This document shows, piece by piece, positions 19,801 to 29,437 of a stretch of DNA of 64,000 nucleotides (its first letter is position 1; every line of letters starts with the position of its first letter). Origin of the DNA: Nodosilinea sp. FACHB-141 (GTDB lineage: Bacteria > Cyanobacteriota > Cyanobacteriia > Phormidesmidales > Phormidesmidaceae); the NCBI RefSeq assembly GCF_014696135.1, contig NZ_JACJPP010000007.1, forward strand, positions 62,001 to 126,000. The letters are read 5' to 3'. Position numbers and translations under genes: made by a program. The notes beneath the pieces are model-generated. The model was not told the origin of the DNA, made no database searches, and saw nothing but the letters and a program-made list of their open reading frames with translations.

Positions 19801-19897
19801 GGGTTAGCCCCATCAGGTGGGTGCCTAGGGTCTCAAGGTATTCTTGCGCTTCGTCGAGAAACTGAAGCCGAATTTCAAGTTCCTTTGCGTCGGACAT
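16892..19897 (-). CDS. pixL: CheA-type hybrid histidine kinase PixL
   Basis: This is the kinase of the pix-type operon. The 1001-residue product has an Hpt domain with His48 (AAHSIKGGAAL), a second Hpt-like region lacking the His (about 150-260) and an acidic linker. The dimerisation region (QINQLSDLFGELTIERHRL) comes next, then the ATPase domain (HIIRNCFDHGIED, DDGGGIA, DLSGRGIGMD), a CheW-like domain and a receiver from about 877 with Asp928. The frame extends 51 codons upstream into the CCCACCCATCC repeat and would encode His/Pro-rich sequence, so the ATG at 19897 (MSDAKELEIRLQFLDEAQ) is chosen. No Shine-Dalgarno sequence precedes it. Partner receptor and regulators are the genes upstream. 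Confidence 0.92.
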   Translation of the reverse strand: MSDAKELEIRLQFLDEAQEYLETLGTHLMGLTQTFEASTINEALRAAHSIKGGAALMGFQLLSDLAHYLEDSLKVLKVQRGKIDIDADLEQLLLGAVDCLGQVMVGQRQCLSQGHQSPVDERWLEHHAAPIFERLHDRLGDPVEEDAYSMLSPEDGQDVIPLLFQSEVEGCLQRLEGVLSEQSPCLREEVQILAQELGGLGEMLQLEAFVSLCQSVATQVTLVTEDDLVMVVQEALAVWRRAQALVLTGHLDEIPTQMAIAGATFETIPIVDIPGDIIPHLEDGDITAPVWPLGDDSALQPDYLEADITDDVAASWSESGGRAGFDFADTAAAQGANIPGTAATSSSAPNPDEVDSDSTVRVPVKQINQLSDLFGELTIERHRLELEVSRLRGLVGTLQTRMRTLDQVNSDLRAAYDRVATQDTSTPRLPTASSLQNIALVSPSADLALQSQFDVLELDHYRDLHLPFREIIETIIQLQEVGADIELSLDGTEQTTHTLRKTSRQLQKNLTQLRMRPLADIFDRYPRSLRQMSLQYNKPVELKLKGDRTLVDRNVLEALQEPLMHIIRNCFDHGIEDAETRQQRGKPAVGTIAISAQQQSSRTVITISDDGGGIAVEKIRDRARQMGLDDGLLAAASTQELLSLIFEPGFSTAKTVTDLSGRGIGMDVVRSKLKEIRGDIQVNTELGAGTTFIISIPFTLSVTRVLITESKGMRMAFPVDAIEEIFALPAEYVLATAGRESFEWNGELVQLVRLADWLHFNCPAVIESPETAPAISTPTVMLVRANQKLVGLQVERSWGEQEVALRRVVGNLPMPKGFNSCTIMGDGQVVPLINTAELLYWIASCEAAGAANLDDTPMQAYLTSGPGYETSTAARKPTVLLVDDSINVRRLLALTLEKAGYQVAQAKDGQDALDKLTAGLAVEAVICDVEMPRLDGYGFLARLKAETEHEDLPVAMLTSRSSQKHRQLAMNLGAAAYFTKPYNEQTLLKTLENMIQPALVS

Positions 19898-20050
19898 GGT
19901 TGGGGTTGGGGTTAGGGAGTGGATGGGTGGGGAGCGGATGGGTGGGAAGTGGGGGAGTGGATGGGTGGGGAGTGGGGAGTGAATGGGTGGGGTAGAAGCT
20001 ATTGGCTTATCCACCCCATAACCCATCCACCCCATAACCCATCCACCCAT
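19898..20050 (-). repeat. G-rich then C-rich repeat spacer between pixJ and pixL
   Basis: The transcript after the pixJ stop carries ATGGGTGG-type units, including a 16-base ATGGGTTATGGGGTGG unit repeated. It then carries several CCACCCATCC and CCACTCCCC units up to the pixL start. The two halves are complementary over at least eight bases in several registers. No gene is present. Confidence 0.8.
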
Positions 20051-23000
20051 CTACTCCTCGCCCGTCTTAAAGGTGCCGACGGTGGCCTGGAGCGATCGCG
20101 CCACATCCACGGTTTCTCGCAGGGAAGTGGAGATCTCCAGGGAGGACTGGGAGGTGCGGGTGGATTCGGCGGCGATCGCCTGCATGAGCTCGGTGACGCT
20201 CTCTGAGATTTCTACCTGGGAGACGGTGGCGTCAGAGATAGAGCGCACCAGGGTGTCGATCTGCTGGGAAACATCGAGAATGCGGCCCAGGCTCTGCTTG
20301 GCGTTTTCGACCAGGCGGGTACCGGCGACCACCTCGGTGGTGCTTTGGTCCATGGCGTCGACCACCTCGGCGGTTTCGCGCTGGATGGTTTCAACAATGC
20401 GCTCGATTTCCTTGGTGGCTTCGGCGGAGCGGGCGGCCAGTTCACCAACTTCTTCGGCGACCACCGCAAAACCCTGGCCCTCTTCGCCGGCGCGGGCGGC
20501 CTCGATGCCGGCGTTGATGGCCAGCAGGTTGGTCTGCATGGCGATCTGGTTAATCAGCGACACCGCCTTCGAGATCTGCTGCGACGATTCGCCCAGGCGC
20601 TTCACTTTTTTGGAGGTTTCGCCAATAATTTCTCGCAGGGTGAGGATGTTTTGCACGGTCAAATCCATCGCCTGGCCGCTGGTTTCGGCGGTGGTAGAGG
20701 CGCTGTTGGCGACCACGGCGGCCTGCTGAGCACTGCGGGCCACCTGCTGAATGGAGGCGGTCATGGCTTCGACGGAGGCTAGGGTTTGGGTGACGTCATC
20801 GGCCTGGCGCAGGGCCTCGGTGGCCAGGGTCTGAATGGCCCCCTCGTTTTCGCCCAGGGAGGCGTTGACCTGCTCGGTGGAGCTTTTCACCTTGGTCACA
20901 ATCTGCCGCAGGCTTTCCACAATGGAGTTAAAGAAGTCGGCGACGGTGCCGATCTCTCCGGCGGTAACGTCGGCGCGCACGGTGAGGTCGCCGCGGGAGG
21001 CGCCCTCAACCTCGCTGAGCAGCTCAAGCAGCTGCATTTGCAGGGCTTCTTGCTTCTGGCGGCGTTCTTCAGAGAGGGTTTCGGTCTGTATGTAGAGGCG
21101 CGATTGCTCTAGGGCAAAGCCCAACTGAGTGGCCACCTGACGAAAGAAGTTTACCTCCATGTCATCCCATTGGCGGGGGCCGCTGCACTGGTGGGCAATC
21201 AGCAGCGCCACCAGCTCTTCGTTCACCAGAATGGGGGCGACCAAGTTGGCCTTGACGTTGTACTGCTCGAGCTGGCGCAGGTGGCACTCGGTCAGCCCAG
21301 CCTCGGCCAGGTTGGCCACCGCCTGCACTCGGCCCTGACGGTACTGTTCAATATATTTCTCTTTAAAGCAGGGGTCGTAGACCTTGTCTTCGAGGGCGGC
21401 AGGCCACCCCTGACCCACCGACTCAGCTACAAAGGTGCCCCTCCAGGTGTCGTCAAACTGGTACACACTCACGCGATCGGTTTGCAGAGCCCGGCGGGTT
21501 TCAGTGACGGCGGCGCGGAAGATGCGCTCCTGGTCGAGGCTTTCGCGCATGAGGGAGACGATTTCGGTAATCTGGCGCTCGCGGGTGGCGGTGAGCTCCT
21601 GCTGCCTCAAAAGGTAGGCCTGGCTGAGGGCGTAGCCGATCTGTACGGCGACTTGCTGGAGCAGCTCGACCTCGTCGGGGGGCCAGTGGCGGGGGCGATC
21701 GCACTGGTGCACGCACAGCAGGCCAATCAGCTCATCCCCGACCAGCAGGGGCGCTACCATATTGGCCATCACCTCTAGCCTTTCAAGCATGTCGCCGTAC
21801 TCGCGGGACACCTCGGCTTCCTTGCGGTTGGTGACGGTCGTTACCCGTCCGGCTTCGTAGTGCTCCAGGACATCGTCGGTGAATGGATTTTGCAGGGTTT
21901 GCCCAAGGCCTCGTTTCCAACCGCGGCCGATGGCTTCGGCGGTGATGTTGCCCCCTTGGAAGTTGGGTTGGAAGCGGTAGACTATCACCCGATCGACTTC
22001 GAGCACCTCCCGCAGCCCCTCGACGGCGGTGCTGAGAATGGTCTGCTCGTTGAGCGATTGGCGAATGCGGTCAGTTAGGTCGGCCAGCAGCCGAGCCCGA
22101 GCGGCGGCGAGCTGTTCCTGCTGGCCCTGGCGGCGCAGCACATCTTCTGAGGCGGTGATGTTTTCAGCCAGTTGGTTAAAAGTGTGGGCCACCTGACCCA
22201 CTTCGTCGGTGGCGTAGACATCAGCGCGGGCCTGGCGATCGCCCATGCCAAACTTCCAGGTGGCCTGCTGAAGATTTTGCAGCGGGCGCAAAATGGAGCG
22301 GCCTAGCAGAGCGGCAATTCCTACGTTGGCGGCTAGGGCGGCTAGGGCAATCAGCATTTGCAGCCGCAGACTGTTGCCAATCATGGCATTAAGGCCTGCT
22401 TCGGAGGTGCCGCGCACCATTACCGCAACCGGCTCGCCGCTAAAGTCTTCGACGGCGCGGGCGGCCAGGGTATAGGTGGTGCCGTTGATGCGATCGCGGC
22501 GAGTCACTTCCTCTCCAGGGCGAGCGGCGGCCTGCTCAACCAGAGCTAAGGAGTCGAGGGGCACGTTAGCGGCAGCCTGGTCAATCTCGGGCCTGTCGCC
22601 GGTGTAAAGGCCGGTGGCGATCTCAAAGCCCTCTTCGCCCCGCTGGTAAATGGCGCTGTAGCCGTTGCTAAAGGGCGCAATCGACTCCTTAGGAATGGCA
22701 TCTTTGCCGTTGACAATATCGCCGGAAACCAGCGCCCCTACCACCTGCCCCGAGGCCGGGTCGCTAACGGGGGTAACGGTATAGCGAATCAGCGCGTCTT
22801 GGTCGGTGAAGCCCGCTGGCAGGGGAGGGGCCTCGTTGCGCAGCTCTTCCCAACTGACGATGGCGCTGGTTTTGATCTGGCGGGGGTTTTGCAGCACCGT
22901 CCCTACTAGGCCGCTGGGGTCAAACTGCTGGCCCCGGCGATCGCGGTTGGCGTTGGCAATAATTCTCCCGTCGTTGCCCACCAGGGTGGCGTACTCAATG

Positions 23001-23521
23001 TTGCGGGCCTTGATCTCGTTTTTAAGAATTTGCTGCACCGAGGCGATCGCGCTTGACGGCACGGCTTCGCCGCGGGCGTAGGCCGCCGTCGCATCGACAA
23101 TGGCGCGGTTGTCAGACTGGCCCCGAAAGCCAAGCTCCATCTGATTAATTTTGATGTTGTACTCAATATCGGTAACCGCCAGCTCGGCCTTGGCCTGGTT
23201 GATCAGCTGACTGCGCCCGCCAGAAATAATCAGCAGCGACCCCACCCCCACCAGGCCCAGCACCGAAATCGCCTCGGAGGTAAACAGGCCCGCCATTTGC
23301 TTTTGGCGCACGCTCAAATTGCTGAACCACTGCACCCAGCTAAACTGCGATCGCTGGGTAATTTTGATACCGTTTTTAGCGTCTGAGCCGTAGACCACCC
23401 CGCGATACGTCAACCCCTTAGGGTGGCTGCCTGTGGGGTCTAGGCCATTGGCCTTGCCGTTCATCGGCTCAGGATCTTCAGCCGCGTCAGTAGGCGTGTA
23501 GGGTCGAAAATCTGTGGTCAT
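20051..23521 (-). CDS. pixJ: PixJ-like phototaxis receptor with cyanobacteriochrome GAF domain
   Basis: The 1156-residue receptor has a cytoplasmic N-terminus of about 75 residues, membrane helices at about 80-101 and 386-407, and a Cache-like extracytoplasmic region between them. A HAMP domain (about 408-460), two GAF domains (about 485-635 and 660-810), a second HAMP-like segment and the signalling domain (tip [22 protein letters not shown]) follow. The second GAF has both cysteines of DXCF-type cyanobacteriochromes: Cys718 in DPCF and Cys746-His747 in ECH. In PixJ homologues these bind phycoviolobilin and give blue/green photoswitching; that colour is inferred here. The first GAF lacks both. 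The ATG is at 23521, and there is a C-terminal KTGEE. Confidence 0.93.
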   Translation of the reverse strand: MTTDFRPYTPTDAAEDPEPMNGKANGLDPTGSHPKGLTYRGVVYGSDAKNGIKITQRSQFSWVQWFSNLSVRQKQMAGLFTSEAISVLGLVGVGSLLIISGGRSQLINQAKAELAVTDIEYNIKINQMELGFRGQSDNRAIVDATAAYARGEAVPSSAIASVQQILKNEIKARNIEYATLVGNDGRIIANANRDRRGQQFDPSGLVGTVLQNPRQIKTSAIVSWEELRNEAPPLPAGFTDQDALIRYTVTPVSDPASGQVVGALVSGDIVNGKDAIPKESIAPFSNGYSAIYQRGEEGFEIATGLYTGDRPEIDQAAANVPLDSLALVEQAAARPGEEVTRRDRINGTTYTLAARAVEDFSGEPVAVMVRGTSEAGLNAMIGNSLRLQMLIALAALAANVGIAALLGRSILRPLQNLQQATWKFGMGDRQARADVYATDEVGQVAHTFNQLAENITASEDVLRRQGQQEQLAAARARLLADLTDRIRQSLNEQTILSTAVEGLREVLEVDRVIVYRFQPNFQGGNITAEAIGRGWKRGLGQTLQNPFTDDVLEHYEAGRVTTVTNRKEAEVSREYGDMLERLEVMANMVAPLLVGDELIGLLCVHQCDRPRHWPPDEVELLQQVAVQIGYALSQAYLLRQQELTATRERQITEIVSLMRESLDQERIFRAAVTETRRALQTDRVSVYQFDDTWRGTFVAESVGQGWPAALEDKVYDPCFKEKYIEQYRQGRVQAVANLAEAGLTECHLRQLEQYNVKANLVAPILVNEELVALLIAHQCSGPRQWDDMEVNFFRQVATQLGFALEQSRLYIQTETLSEERRQKQEALQMQLLELLSEVEGASRGDLTVRADVTAGEIGTVADFFNSIVESLRQIVTKVKSSTEQVNASLGENEGAIQTLATEALRQADDVTQTLASVEAMTASIQQVARSAQQAAVVANSASTTAETSGQAMDLTVQNILTLREIIGETSKKVKRLGESSQQISKAVSLINQIAMQTNLLAINAGIEAARAGEEGQGFAVVAEEVGELAARSAEATKEIERIVETIQRETAEVVDAMDQSTTEVVAGTRLVENAKQSLGRILDVSQQIDTLVRSISDATVSQVEISESVTELMQAIAAESTRTSQSSLEISTSLRETVDVARSLQATVGTFKTGEE

Positions 23522-23680
23522 GGGTTCAACTACCTTATGAATGAGCTGGGTTGGTATGCGAAACGGGGCTGCCCGGCAGGCGTAAGGCCAGCCCCAGGGG
23601 CAGCGTGAGAAAGATGCTGTGATGGCAGGGAGAGAAGGCAGCCTGAGCCTAGAAAGCTAGCGCTGAGCGGGTAAAACGGG

Positions 23681-24199
23681 CTAAAGCGCCTGCAACGCCG
23701 GGGCGCGCAGCAGGGCTTCGCCATCTAGCCCCAGCAGCACTTCGCCCTCTTGCAGCACGCAGCCCCGCAGAAAGGGCACCAGCCCCGGCGGCACATGGGT
23801 GGGGGCCGGCTGCATATGCTGGGGCGGCAGACTGAGAATGCCGTCGATTTGGCTCACCCGCAACCCCAGGGCCACGGTTCCTAGCTGCATGAGCACGAGG
23901 TTGTACTGCTGCGAGTTGGGGTAGGCCGTGGGCAAGCCCAGCAGCAGGGCTAAGTCAACCACCCACAGTACCCGGCTGCGGCGGTTGATCAGCCCCAAGA
24001 GGGCAGGGGGCATGTTGGGCATGGGGGTAATGCGGGCGGCGGGGGTGGCGATCGCCTCCTGCACTTGGCGAGTGGGCAGCAGGGCTGGCTGGGTGCCCAG
24101 GGTAAAGCGCAGATAGCTGTGGGTCAGCGGCGTGAGCGCTTGGGTTGCCAGACCACCCTCGCCCGACGACTGGGGCCGGGCTAGCGATAGGTTGCTCAT
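23681..24199 (-). CDS. pixI: CheW coupling protein PixI
   Basis: The 172-residue product is a CheW-type adaptor (YLRFTLGTQPALLPTRQVQEAI, LLGLINRRSRVLWVVDLALLLG, LVPFLRGCVLQ). It would link the PixJ-like receptor to PixL. The start ATG at 24199 overlaps the stop of the CheY gene as ATGA, which indicates translational coupling. An upstream extension to 24295 would overlap the CheY gene by 100 bases and is not used. Confidence 0.88.
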   Translation of the reverse strand: MSNLSLARPQSSGEGGLATQALTPLTHSYLRFTLGTQPALLPTRQVQEAIATPAARITPMPNMPPALLGLINRRSRVLWVVDLALLLGLPTAYPNSQQYNLVLMQLGTVALGLRVSQIDGILSLPPQHMQPAPTHVPPGLVPFLRGCVLQEGEVLLGLDGEALLRAPALQAL

Positions 24200-24582
24200 C
24201 GGTTCACCTTGATCACGGTGAGCACGGCCTGCACCAGCTGCTCGCGGGTGTAGGGCTTGGTGAGATAAATATCGGCCCCCTGGCGCATGCCCCAAAGCCG
24301 GTCGATGTCTTGGTTTTTAGAGGTGCAGAGCACAATGGGTACGTGGGCGGTGGCGGGCTGTTTTTTGAGGCTGCGGCACAGCTCAAAACCGCTCATGCCC
24401 GGCATGACTACGTCGCTAACAATGACATCGGGGGAATGCTGGGCGGCCTTCTCTAGAGCCTCTTGCGCTGTAATGGCGCAGATCACGGTACAGCCGCTGT
24501 CGCGGAGGTAGTGCACCATCAGCTCCATTTCAGATGGGGTATCTTCAACCACCAAAATGGTGCCTGCTAGAGTCGCTTGCAT
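24196..24582 (-). CDS. pixH: CheY-type response regulator PixH
   Basis: This 128-residue single receiver domain has acidic residues in VVEDTPSE, phospho-acceptor Asp57 (VIVSDVVMPGMSG), a switch residue in VLCTSKNQD and Lys in YLTKPYT. It should receive phosphate from PixL. Its stop overlaps the start of the CheW gene by four bases. PixH in Synechocystis is a phosphate sink or output regulator for phototaxis; the same role is inferred here. Confidence 0.9.
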   Translation of the reverse strand: MQATLAGTILVVEDTPSEMELMVHYLRDSGCTVICAITAQEALEKAAQHSPDVIVSDVVMPGMSGFELCRSLKKQPATAHVPIVLCTSKNQDIDRLWGMRQGADIYLTKPYTREQLVQAVLTVIKVNR

Positions 24583-24767
24583 AATCGTTTACCTAAATAG
24601 TGAATAGATTGCTGCTACTGCTTTGGGCTGTTGCCTGAAAAAGCCGATCTAAATCGCTTGAGCAGGCCTAGCTGTAGAAATATTTAACGATTGCCAGGGG
24701 CTAGCTCAGGCTAGAAAAAGCTGCAAAGGCGATCGAAAACTCTAAAAATAAAGCTCAAAAATTCAAT

Positions 24768-25796
24768 CTAATTCAAATACTTAAAAATGAACTTAAGTAG
24801 ATCGGATTGATTAAAGGGCTTGGTCAAATAGCCCGAGGCCCGCACCAGTTTTGCTTTGGCGCGATCGATAAATCCAGTGTTACTCGTCACCATAATGATG
24901 GGAGTATTTTTGAAGTCTGGATGACGACGCAGTAGCGAGCAAAGCTCATAGCCATCTAGACTGGGCATGGTGACATCGAGCAAAATCAAATCGGGCTTGG
25001 TTCTAATCACCTGCATCAGCGCTTTGACGGGGTCGTCGATCATAATGACCGAGAAAATTTTGTCGTCTAAAAAGCTGTTGATGGCCTGAAGCACTGTAGG
25101 GCTATCATCGATGCAGGCAATAGTGTAATGGGCTTTAGCGCCTGGTTTCATGCCCCCCGTCTGTAGACTAGGGCCACTAGCGGTTACCGCAGGGGCGGCC
25201 GCAGTTGCCGTCGCGCTTTCCCTACGAGAGTAGCCACCATTGAGTTGGCTCAAGCCGTTACGGCGCTGTTTGAGACGGGCATAGCATTCTTCTACCGTGG
25301 TGCGCAGGTTGAGCTGGCAGTAGCGAGGGGCGTTGCCCAAACTGTTGCCCTCGACTAATTCATAGCTGCCTTGGCGCACGTCTAAAAAAGCTTCTAGCAC
25401 TTCTTTAGATAGCGTTTCGACCAGGGTTGATGCTTGATTGGGATGTAGGTGCTGCTGCTCAACTAACCAGCAAATAGCTTGATAATCGGCGGTAGCTGTG
25501 GTGGCCTGTTGCTCAAAGAGGAGTCGCACCTGCACGCGCACTGCGCTCACCAAAGACGGCACCTGCACGCTTAGCCGCCGCAGGTGGCTGTCGAGTCGCT
25601 CAAAAGCCCGTTCGACGGTAGAAACATAGGTGAGCTGTCCTTGGTCTAGGTGCAATAGCCAGGTGTTAGTTGGTGTGACGACTTGAAGACAGCCGGTTGC
25701 CTGGCGACTACTCACCTGGGCTAACAGGCTAAGGGGGTGCAATTGAGTAGAAGAAGACGGTGGCATGGGAGCGGGGTTCAAGAGCGATGGTTGCAT
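24768..25796 (-). CDS. pixG: PATAN-type response regulator PixG
   Basis: The 342-residue first gene of the pix operon has a PATAN/DUF4388-like N-terminal region (TGCLQVVTPTNTWLLHLDQG, about 30-190), a low-complexity Ala/Ser linker and a C-terminal receiver (IACIDDSPTVLQAINSF, LILLDVTMPSLDGYEL, GYLTKPFNQ). PixG of Synechocystis is required for positive phototaxis and acts on pilus ATPase activity through its PATAN domain; the same is inferred here. An internal ATG (MPPSSSTQLH) ten codons in is an alternative start. Confidence 0.88.
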   Translation of the reverse strand: MQPSLLNPAPMPPSSSTQLHPLSLLAQVSSRQATGCLQVVTPTNTWLLHLDQGQLTYVSTVERAFERLDSHLRRLSVQVPSLVSAVRVQVRLLFEQQATTATADYQAICWLVEQQHLHPNQASTLVETLSKEVLEAFLDVRQGSYELVEGNSLGNAPRYCQLNLRTTVEECYARLKQRRNGLSQLNGGYSRRESATATAAAPAVTASGPSLQTGGMKPGAKAHYTIACIDDSPTVLQAINSFLDDKIFSVIMIDDPVKALMQVIRTKPDLILLDVTMPSLDGYELCSLLRRHPDFKNTPIIMVTSNTGFIDRAKAKLVRASGYLTKPFNQSDLLKFIFKYLN

Positions 25797-26668
25797 AGCA
25801 GTTCACGACAGAGACAGGGGAATGCACAGTGGATGGTAGATAAAATCGGCGGCTCACCGTGCGCCACCCGCAGGGGCACCGCAGCGCTATAGCACGCTAG
25901 ATGACGATGCTTTTGATATAGGACAACGATAGTAATGCCGCCAAAAGACTTTGGGTTGCTCTAACTCATCAGATGATTAACCAGTAGCCACAGCTAGAGC
26001 GATCGCTTAGCTAGCAGAACCCAATCTTGGGCAACGGCAACAAGATGATTCGTACACAATGGCTGTGGGTAAATACTGATGAAAAGCTTAGGGCTTAACC
26101 CTAGTGAGCCATTCTCAAAAGAACGACTGACTTAACAGCGAGTTTTGAAGCGGTAGATGCGGTAGTGAGAATGGTTAGAAGTAAATGGCTCTGACCTGAT
26201 CTGAGGGCTAGACAGGAAGCCAAATCATTAAAACCTTGGTGCTTAAATGAGACAAGTAGAAGCTGTTTGAAAAGTGATCGATAGTCAGGAATGAAGCGCT
26301 AAACCGTTACTTGCATAATCTAATAATAACAGGTTGGTTAATTAAAATTATAAAAAATAAGTGAACACTAGATAAGCAGTTTGGCCTGCTGTAAAGCGGT
26401 AGTGAAGGTTTAATTAAACCCATTCTCTAAGCTGGTTGAACTTTAAAGTGATCAACTCAAACTACAAATAATTCTGAATCAAGCTCTCCTAGTCGCAGAT
26501 TAATGTTCAGAGAGAACTTAATTTGACAAAAACACCGAATGATTAATAACTGACCTAAGAGCGGCTTGGATAAGGCCAATTAACCTTCGGTTGTTTTAGG
26601 CATCAAGCTCTTGCAAAGACGCCCTGCCTTGCTGCACTGTAACCCAGTACATTGCCTGAGATGAGGGG
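25797..26668. other. 872-base non-coding region upstream of the pix operon
   Basis: This region lies between the start of pixG and the stop of bcsA. It is AT-richer than the genes, especially 26240-26620, and I find no convincing coding frame. It must contain the promoter of the pix operon and any bcs terminator. Visible structure: the palindrome at 26407-26420 and a repeated GCGGTAGTGA (near 26161 and 26396). A small RNA could lie here, but nothing shows one. Confidence 0.55.
26407..26420. promoter_or_regulatory. 14-base perfect palindrome
   Basis: GGTTTAATTAAACC is a perfect dyad inside the AT-rich leader about 610 bases upstream of pixG. It could be a dimeric regulator site; no regulator is assigned. 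Confidence 0.3.
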
Positions 26669-29215
26669 CTAGGTTAGCGATCGCAGCAATGTCTGAATCT
26701 TGCGCCTCTGCTGGGTGGCCAGCGCCGTGGGAAAGGTCAATTCCAGCACCAGCCGCGCCTCCACGCCGTTGAGGTTGGGCAGTTCGATCGCCTGGGCCAC
26801 CTGGGCGACGATGCTTTGGGCTATGGGCAGCTCACTATTGGGCAAAAACAGCAGCCCCACGGTAGGGAAGGTTTCGAGCAGGGTGGCGCGATCGAGTTCT
26901 GAGACATTCTGCACCTCAAGACGCAGGTCGCGACTGCCGATTTCGACCACGCGGGCCAAATAGCTGTCGCCGTGCCAGCCTTCCCAGGCCAGCTCCACCG
27001 GAGCCTGCACCTGCTTGCGCATTTTTTGGCCGGTGGCCGGTTGCAGGTCGGTGAATACGCGCCAGAGAGTGGTGGCGATAAATTGCAGCGATCGCAGCGG
27101 CTTATCTACCTGTTGGCGGGTCTGCGAGTACCATTCCTTCACGTCAGAAAACAGCACTAGGGTGAGATCGTCGGCTTGGCTGGGGCTGATGTTGATGAAA
27201 TCCATTGCCAGTTCTGTTTCTAGGCGGCTGGTGGCCGTAGCTCGCACAATTTGGGCTTCAAGCAGAGCGCGACCGTCGTAGTCGCCCACTAGCTCCACCC
27301 ATACTTGGTCGGCCACGTTGGGCCATTCTTCGAGCTGCACCTGAACCCCGCTCTCGCTCACATTAATGGTTTTGCCCGTCCAGCTCTGACCATCGCTGTG
27401 GATGATGGCGGTGAGCTGCCGGGGCAGGCGGTGGGCGCGGCGCATTTGGGGTTGTTCGAGCGCCACCAGGCAGGCGGCCAGCACCAGCACCAGGTTAAAG
27501 CCGCACCAGAGGGCGTTGATCAGCACGGCCTGGGTATCTTCGGGGCTGAGCAGCAGCCAAAAGGGCACCGCCACCAGCGATGCCGCCGTTAACAATCCCA
27601 AAATCAATAGGTAGCGCACGCTGTTGGCGTCGAAGGTGCGCTGGTTGACCACTAGGCCCTTAGCCGTCACGTTAAAGCTGCCCAGCTTGGGGTTCACCAA
27701 GGCCAGCAGCGTCACAATGCCCGCCTGAAACGACATGGCAAACTCATAGATCTCATTCCAGAATGAAAACCGCACTCGCTTGTAGGGAATGTGGTTGGTC
27801 TGCATCGACAGCACGATGTGGGGCAGTGCGTAGAACAGGGTTTCAATCCCCAGCCCCTTCACTGAGTTGATGCTAAACAGCAAAAACAGCGTCGGAGCCA
27901 GGGCATACATCAGCCGGGGAAAGCCAAAGAAAAAGTGGGATGTGGCGCTGAAATAGCAGACTCGCTGAGCCAGCGACAGCTGAAGGCGGCGGTTAAACAG
28001 CGGATTTTCTAGCCTCAAAATCTGGGCCATGCCCCGCGCCCACCGCACCTGCTGCCCCACATAGGCTGAGAATTTTTCGGGCGCTAGCCCTGCCACCATA
28101 ATCTTGTCGTAGTAGATGGTGCGGTAGCCAAGGGAGTGCAACCGCAGGGCGGTGTGGCAGTCTTCGGTAACGGTTTCGGTGGCAATGCCGCCCACCTCTA
28201 GCAGGTGGTTGCGCCGCACCACTGCCGCCGAACCGCAAAAAAAGGCGGCATTCCAGGCGTCGTTGCCTTTTTGCAGCACCTTGTAGAACAGTTCGTTGCC
28301 CACGGGCACCTGACCCTGGGTGAGCAGGTTGCGCTCAAAGGGGTCGGGGTTGTAGAACCAGTGGGGCGTCTGCACCAGGGCCACCGTTTTATCTAAAAAG
28401 AAGCCTACGGTTTCTTGCAAAAAGCCCCGCACCGGAATGTGGTCGCAGTCCAGAATCAGCACTAGATCGCCTGTGGTGCGCTCTAGCGCGGTGTTGATGT
28501 TGCCCGCCTTGGCGTGGTCGTTGTTGTCGCGAACGAGCAGCTTAGCCCCTAGTTCATCGCAAATTGCCTGAAGCTCCTGCCGCCGCTCGGGGTACTTGCG
28601 GCCGTCATCCAGCACGTAGACCTGCTTTTTCTCAGTTGGGTAGTCGATCGCCATCGCCGCCACCACGGTTTTGCGTACAATCTCTACCTCCTCGTTATAG
28701 GTAGGAATGTAGACATCCACCGTCGGCCACTGGGTTTGGGGTACAGGGGCGAGGTCTACAGCGGTGCGATCGCGCAGCCGTAGCGTCTGAAAATATGACA
28801 AAAACAGCGTCCCTAGAGCATATAGCTCGGCCGCGTAAAGCAGCAGGGAGAAAACAGCATCCAGCGGCGTGTCGAAATTGAGGGTGTTGCAGGTGCGGTA
28901 GTAGAGATAGCGCAGAGTGGTGAGGCTGCTGAGGGTGACCATAAACAGGTGCAGCCGCTCGCGATCGCCGTTGCTATGGGCATGACCATCCTCCAAATGC
29001 AAAATGCTGTAGCCCAAAGCAATCAGCAGCACCGCTACAATCGCCTGCTGCCAAATAGCCGGGTGAGCTACCAGCAACGGCTTAGTTAACAACCCCAAAC
29101 AGGCCAACAGCAGCAGCATTTGCCAGCGACTCAGGTGTTGGGTGAGTGCGTAGGTGCGATCGGGCAGGGTTTTGGTCAGCCAGTGGTGGAGGGGTGGGAC
29201 GGGGGGGTGGAGCAT
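26669..29215 (-). CDS. bcsA: Cellulose synthase catalytic subunit with PilZ domain
   Basis: This inner-membrane GT2 enzyme polymerises glucose from UDP-glucose and extrudes the chain. In 848 residues it shows N-terminal membrane helices (about 33-75 and 90-143), then the catalytic motifs DDG (203-205), DCD (256-258), TED (350-352) and QQVRW (388-392). C-terminal membrane helices run to about 585. The PilZ c-di-GMP motifs RRAHR (592-596) and NVSESG (618-623) follow, with a further 200 residues that include a second PilZ-like fold. The GT2 and PilZ order matches BcsA. Cyanobacterial Tll0007-type synthases lack this BcsB partnership. It is last in the operon. The leader is C-rich without a Shine-Dalgarno sequence. 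Confidence 0.93.
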   Translation of the reverse strand: MLHPPVPPLHHWLTKTLPDRTYALTQHLSRWQMLLLLACLGLLTKPLLVAHPAIWQQAIVAVLLIALGYSILHLEDGHAHSNGDRERLHLFMVTLSSLTTLRYLYYRTCNTLNFDTPLDAVFSLLLYAAELYALGTLFLSYFQTLRLRDRTAVDLAPVPQTQWPTVDVYIPTYNEEVEIVRKTVVAAMAIDYPTEKKQVYVLDDGRKYPERRQELQAICDELGAKLLVRDNNDHAKAGNINTALERTTGDLVLILDCDHIPVRGFLQETVGFFLDKTVALVQTPHWFYNPDPFERNLLTQGQVPVGNELFYKVLQKGNDAWNAAFFCGSAAVVRRNHLLEVGGIATETVTEDCHTALRLHSLGYRTIYYDKIMVAGLAPEKFSAYVGQQVRWARGMAQILRLENPLFNRRLQLSLAQRVCYFSATSHFFFGFPRLMYALAPTLFLLFSINSVKGLGIETLFYALPHIVLSMQTNHIPYKRVRFSFWNEIYEFAMSFQAGIVTLLALVNPKLGSFNVTAKGLVVNQRTFDANSVRYLLILGLLTAASLVAVPFWLLLSPEDTQAVLINALWCGFNLVLVLAACLVALEQPQMRRAHRLPRQLTAIIHSDGQSWTGKTINVSESGVQVQLEEWPNVADQVWVELVGDYDGRALLEAQIVRATATSRLETELAMDFINISPSQADDLTLVLFSDVKEWYSQTRQQVDKPLRSLQFIATTLWRVFTDLQPATGQKMRKQVQAPVELAWEGWHGDSYLARVVEIGSRDLRLEVQNVSELDRATLLETFPTVGLLFLPNSELPIAQSIVAQVAQAIELPNLNGVEARLVLELTFPTALATQQRRKIQTLLRSLT

Positions 29216-29437
29216 GGGGAGTGGAGGGGTTGATGGGTAGGTGGGTAAGAGGGTGGATGGGTAGGCGGGTAGGTGGGTGGAGGATTATGTATGTGGGTGA
29301 GGGTTGGTCAGGTGTTGAGTCAACGGGATTGGTGAGAATCTCTAGGAGATTCACAAAGAGCTTTTCCCAAAAAAAGCTCCAAATTCTGCCCACTCATCCA
29401 CCCATCTACTCATCCACTCGCCTACCCGCCCACCTCT
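29216..29437 (-). repeat. G-rich/C-rich repeat spacer between bcsB and bcsA
   Basis: After the bcsB stop the transcript is G-rich (GGCGGGTAGGCGAGTGG, then GATGGGTGGATGAG). Before the bcsA start it is C-rich (CCACCTACCCGCCTACCC, TCAACCCCTCCACTCCCC). These are the same units as at the MCP-CheA junctions of both chemosensory operons. Confidence 0.75.

Noticed and set aside
19898..20050. Extended pixL start giving a His/Pro-rich N-terminus
   Set aside because: It translates the repeat spacer; the Hpt domain begins normally at the ATG at 19897.
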